Positions 5,524 through 6,198 of a DNA stretch of 6,198 nucleotides are shown here, piece by piece. Position numbers and translations under genes: made by a program. Source of the DNA: Bacteroidales bacterium (GTDB lineage Bacteria > Bacteroidota > Bacteroidia > Bacteroidales > UBA932). The stretch is from the NCBI GenBank assembly GCA_017509375.1, contig JAFWPT010000381.1, forward strand, positions 1-6,198, in the 5' to 3' direction. Under the pieces are notes generated by a model that saw only the letters and a list, made by a program, of their open reading frames with translations, made no database searches and had not been told where the DNA came from. Each line of letters starts with the position of its first letter. Position 1 is the stretch's first letter.

Positions 5524-6198
5524 AAAGATTTATCTTCCTCGCCCTTGTGGCGTTTATAGTTCTGGCATGTTCAGAAAGAGAGCCCGTTATCGTATCCGCC
5601 GGTAAGTGTATTGAATTTACCGCGTACCAAGAAGGAGCCCCCAAGTCCAAAACAATCGTCCAGCCGGAATCAACAAAGGTGTTTTGGGAGCCGGGAGATG
5701 ATATAAAAATTTTCTGCGGTAACCAGAGTGCCCGTTTTTCGTCTTCACTGGAGTCACAGTCCCAGGTTGCTGTTTTTTCCGGGTCTTTCAGCGAAACGGT
5801 CAGTGAATCTGAGGGTTTCTGGGCCGTTTACCCCTACAGCGATGAGGCATCTTTCGACGGCGAATCCATTACCACGGTCCTGCCATCCATGCAGGTTGCC
5901 CGGGAAGAGTCTTTTGCGCTGGGGGCTAACATCACAGTGGCATGTTCCAACTCCAATCATCTGCAGTTTTACAACGTTGTGGGAGGCCTTCGCTTTACCA
6001 TCTCGGAAGAGGGCGTGAAGATTATCACTATAGAGAGCCTGACAGACGAGCGGCTTGCCGGGTCGATGAAGATCCGTTTCGTGAACGATCGGCCATTTGT
6101 GAGTGAAATAATGGATGGTAGTTCCGTAATCACTCTTTCACCTCCGGATGGAAGCGCTTTTAAAACCGGGGTGTGGTATTATGTTTCCATCATTCCGG
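5520..6198 (+). CDS. Fimbrillin-like lipoprotein, N-terminal part (3' end outside window)
   Basis: ATG at 5520 overlaps the TGA of the LRR lipoprotein gene (ATGA), so translation is probably coupled. The frame is open for 226 codons to the window edge. The start is supported by an immediate signal peptide: KR, then FIFLALVAFIVLAC, with lipobox VLAC and Cys17 followed by SERE, an acidic stretch of the sort seen in Bacteroidetes surface-lipoprotein export signals. The remainder is a fimbrillin-like module: STKVFWEPGDDIKIFCG (51-67), FWAVYPY (100-106), HLQFYNVVGGLRFTI (147-161), GVKIITIESLTDERLAG (165-181), ITLSPP and YYVSIIP at the end. Each landmark lines up with the same element in the two upstream proteins. 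What follows the module is not visible, so the full function cannot be stated; a surface adhesin or pilus-related protein is likely from the family. Confidence 0.88.
   Translation, partial: MKRFIFLALVAFIVLACSEREPVIVSAGKCIEFTAYQEGAPKSKTIVQPESTKVFWEPGDDIKIFCGNQSARFSSSLESQSQVAVFSGSFSETVSESEGFWAVYPYSDEASFDGESITTVLPSMQVAREESFALGANITVACSNSNHLQFYNVVGGLRFTISEEGVKIITIESLTDERLAGSMKIRFVNDRPFVSEIMDGSSVITLSPPDGSAFKTGVWYYVSIIP

Noticed and set aside
5754..6018. Open frames on both strands within the third lipoprotein gene
   Set aside because: The frame starting at 5520 has a signal peptide and conserved fimbrillin landmarks across this interval; the others are His/Pro/Arg-rich shadows.
1..6198. tRNA, rRNA or riboswitch
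   Set aside because: No cloverleaf with a TTCRA-type arm, no rRNA core sequence and no conserved riboswitch core were recognised on reading the non-coding parts.

Overview
The window looks like a piece of a Bacteroidales chromosome, probably a gut lineage of moderate to high GC. The grounds are: lipoprotein signal peptides followed by fimbrillin-type domains, 21-residue Cys-containing leucine-rich repeats typical of Bacteroidetes surface proteins, a textbook Bacteroidetes promoter (TTGAC, 20 bp, TATTTTTG), and starts without Shine-Dalgarno sites. The genus cannot be fixed from this much sequence; Alistipes-like or Cryptobacteroides-like lineages are possibilities only.

Layout: (1) Positions 1-1973 (+) hold the 3' part of a large gene whose start lies upstream. 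It encodes a fimbrillin-like module, then a region that reads like a divergent subtilisin (S8) fold, then a small tail. Part of that region is strikingly AT-rich. (2) Positions 1974-2772 are mostly non-coding and look like a scrap yard: two identical-architecture 16-bp palindromes, a minus-strand remnant resembling the first 19 codons of a Bacteroidetes AAA/DUF4143 ATPase, a plus-strand scrap resembling a FISUMP-type domain, an inverted repeat, a weak terminator-like hairpin, and then a good promoter followed by a very small gene (2632-2760). (3) Positions 2773-5523 (+) encode a complete 916-residue lipoprotein: fimbrillin-like module, EF-hand-type calcium loop, about twelve leucine-rich repeats, and a C-terminal beta-rich domain I do not recognise. 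(4) Position 5520 to the window end (+) is a third fimbrillin-like lipoprotein. It starts inside the stop of the previous gene (ATGA overlap) and is cut by the window edge.

How the genes fit together: the small gene, the LRR lipoprotein and the third lipoprotein are tightly packed behind the promoter at 2533-2563 and probably form one operon. The first gene shares the same N-terminal module but lies upstream of the promoter, in a separate unit. The overall picture is a tandem family of cell-surface lipoproteins with a common fimbrillin-like module and different C-terminal payloads (degenerate protease-like, LRR, unknown). A FISUMP-like scrap between them may be what is left of another member. 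The roles (adhesion, pilus-like assembly, ligand binding) are inferred from family knowledge, not shown by the sequence.
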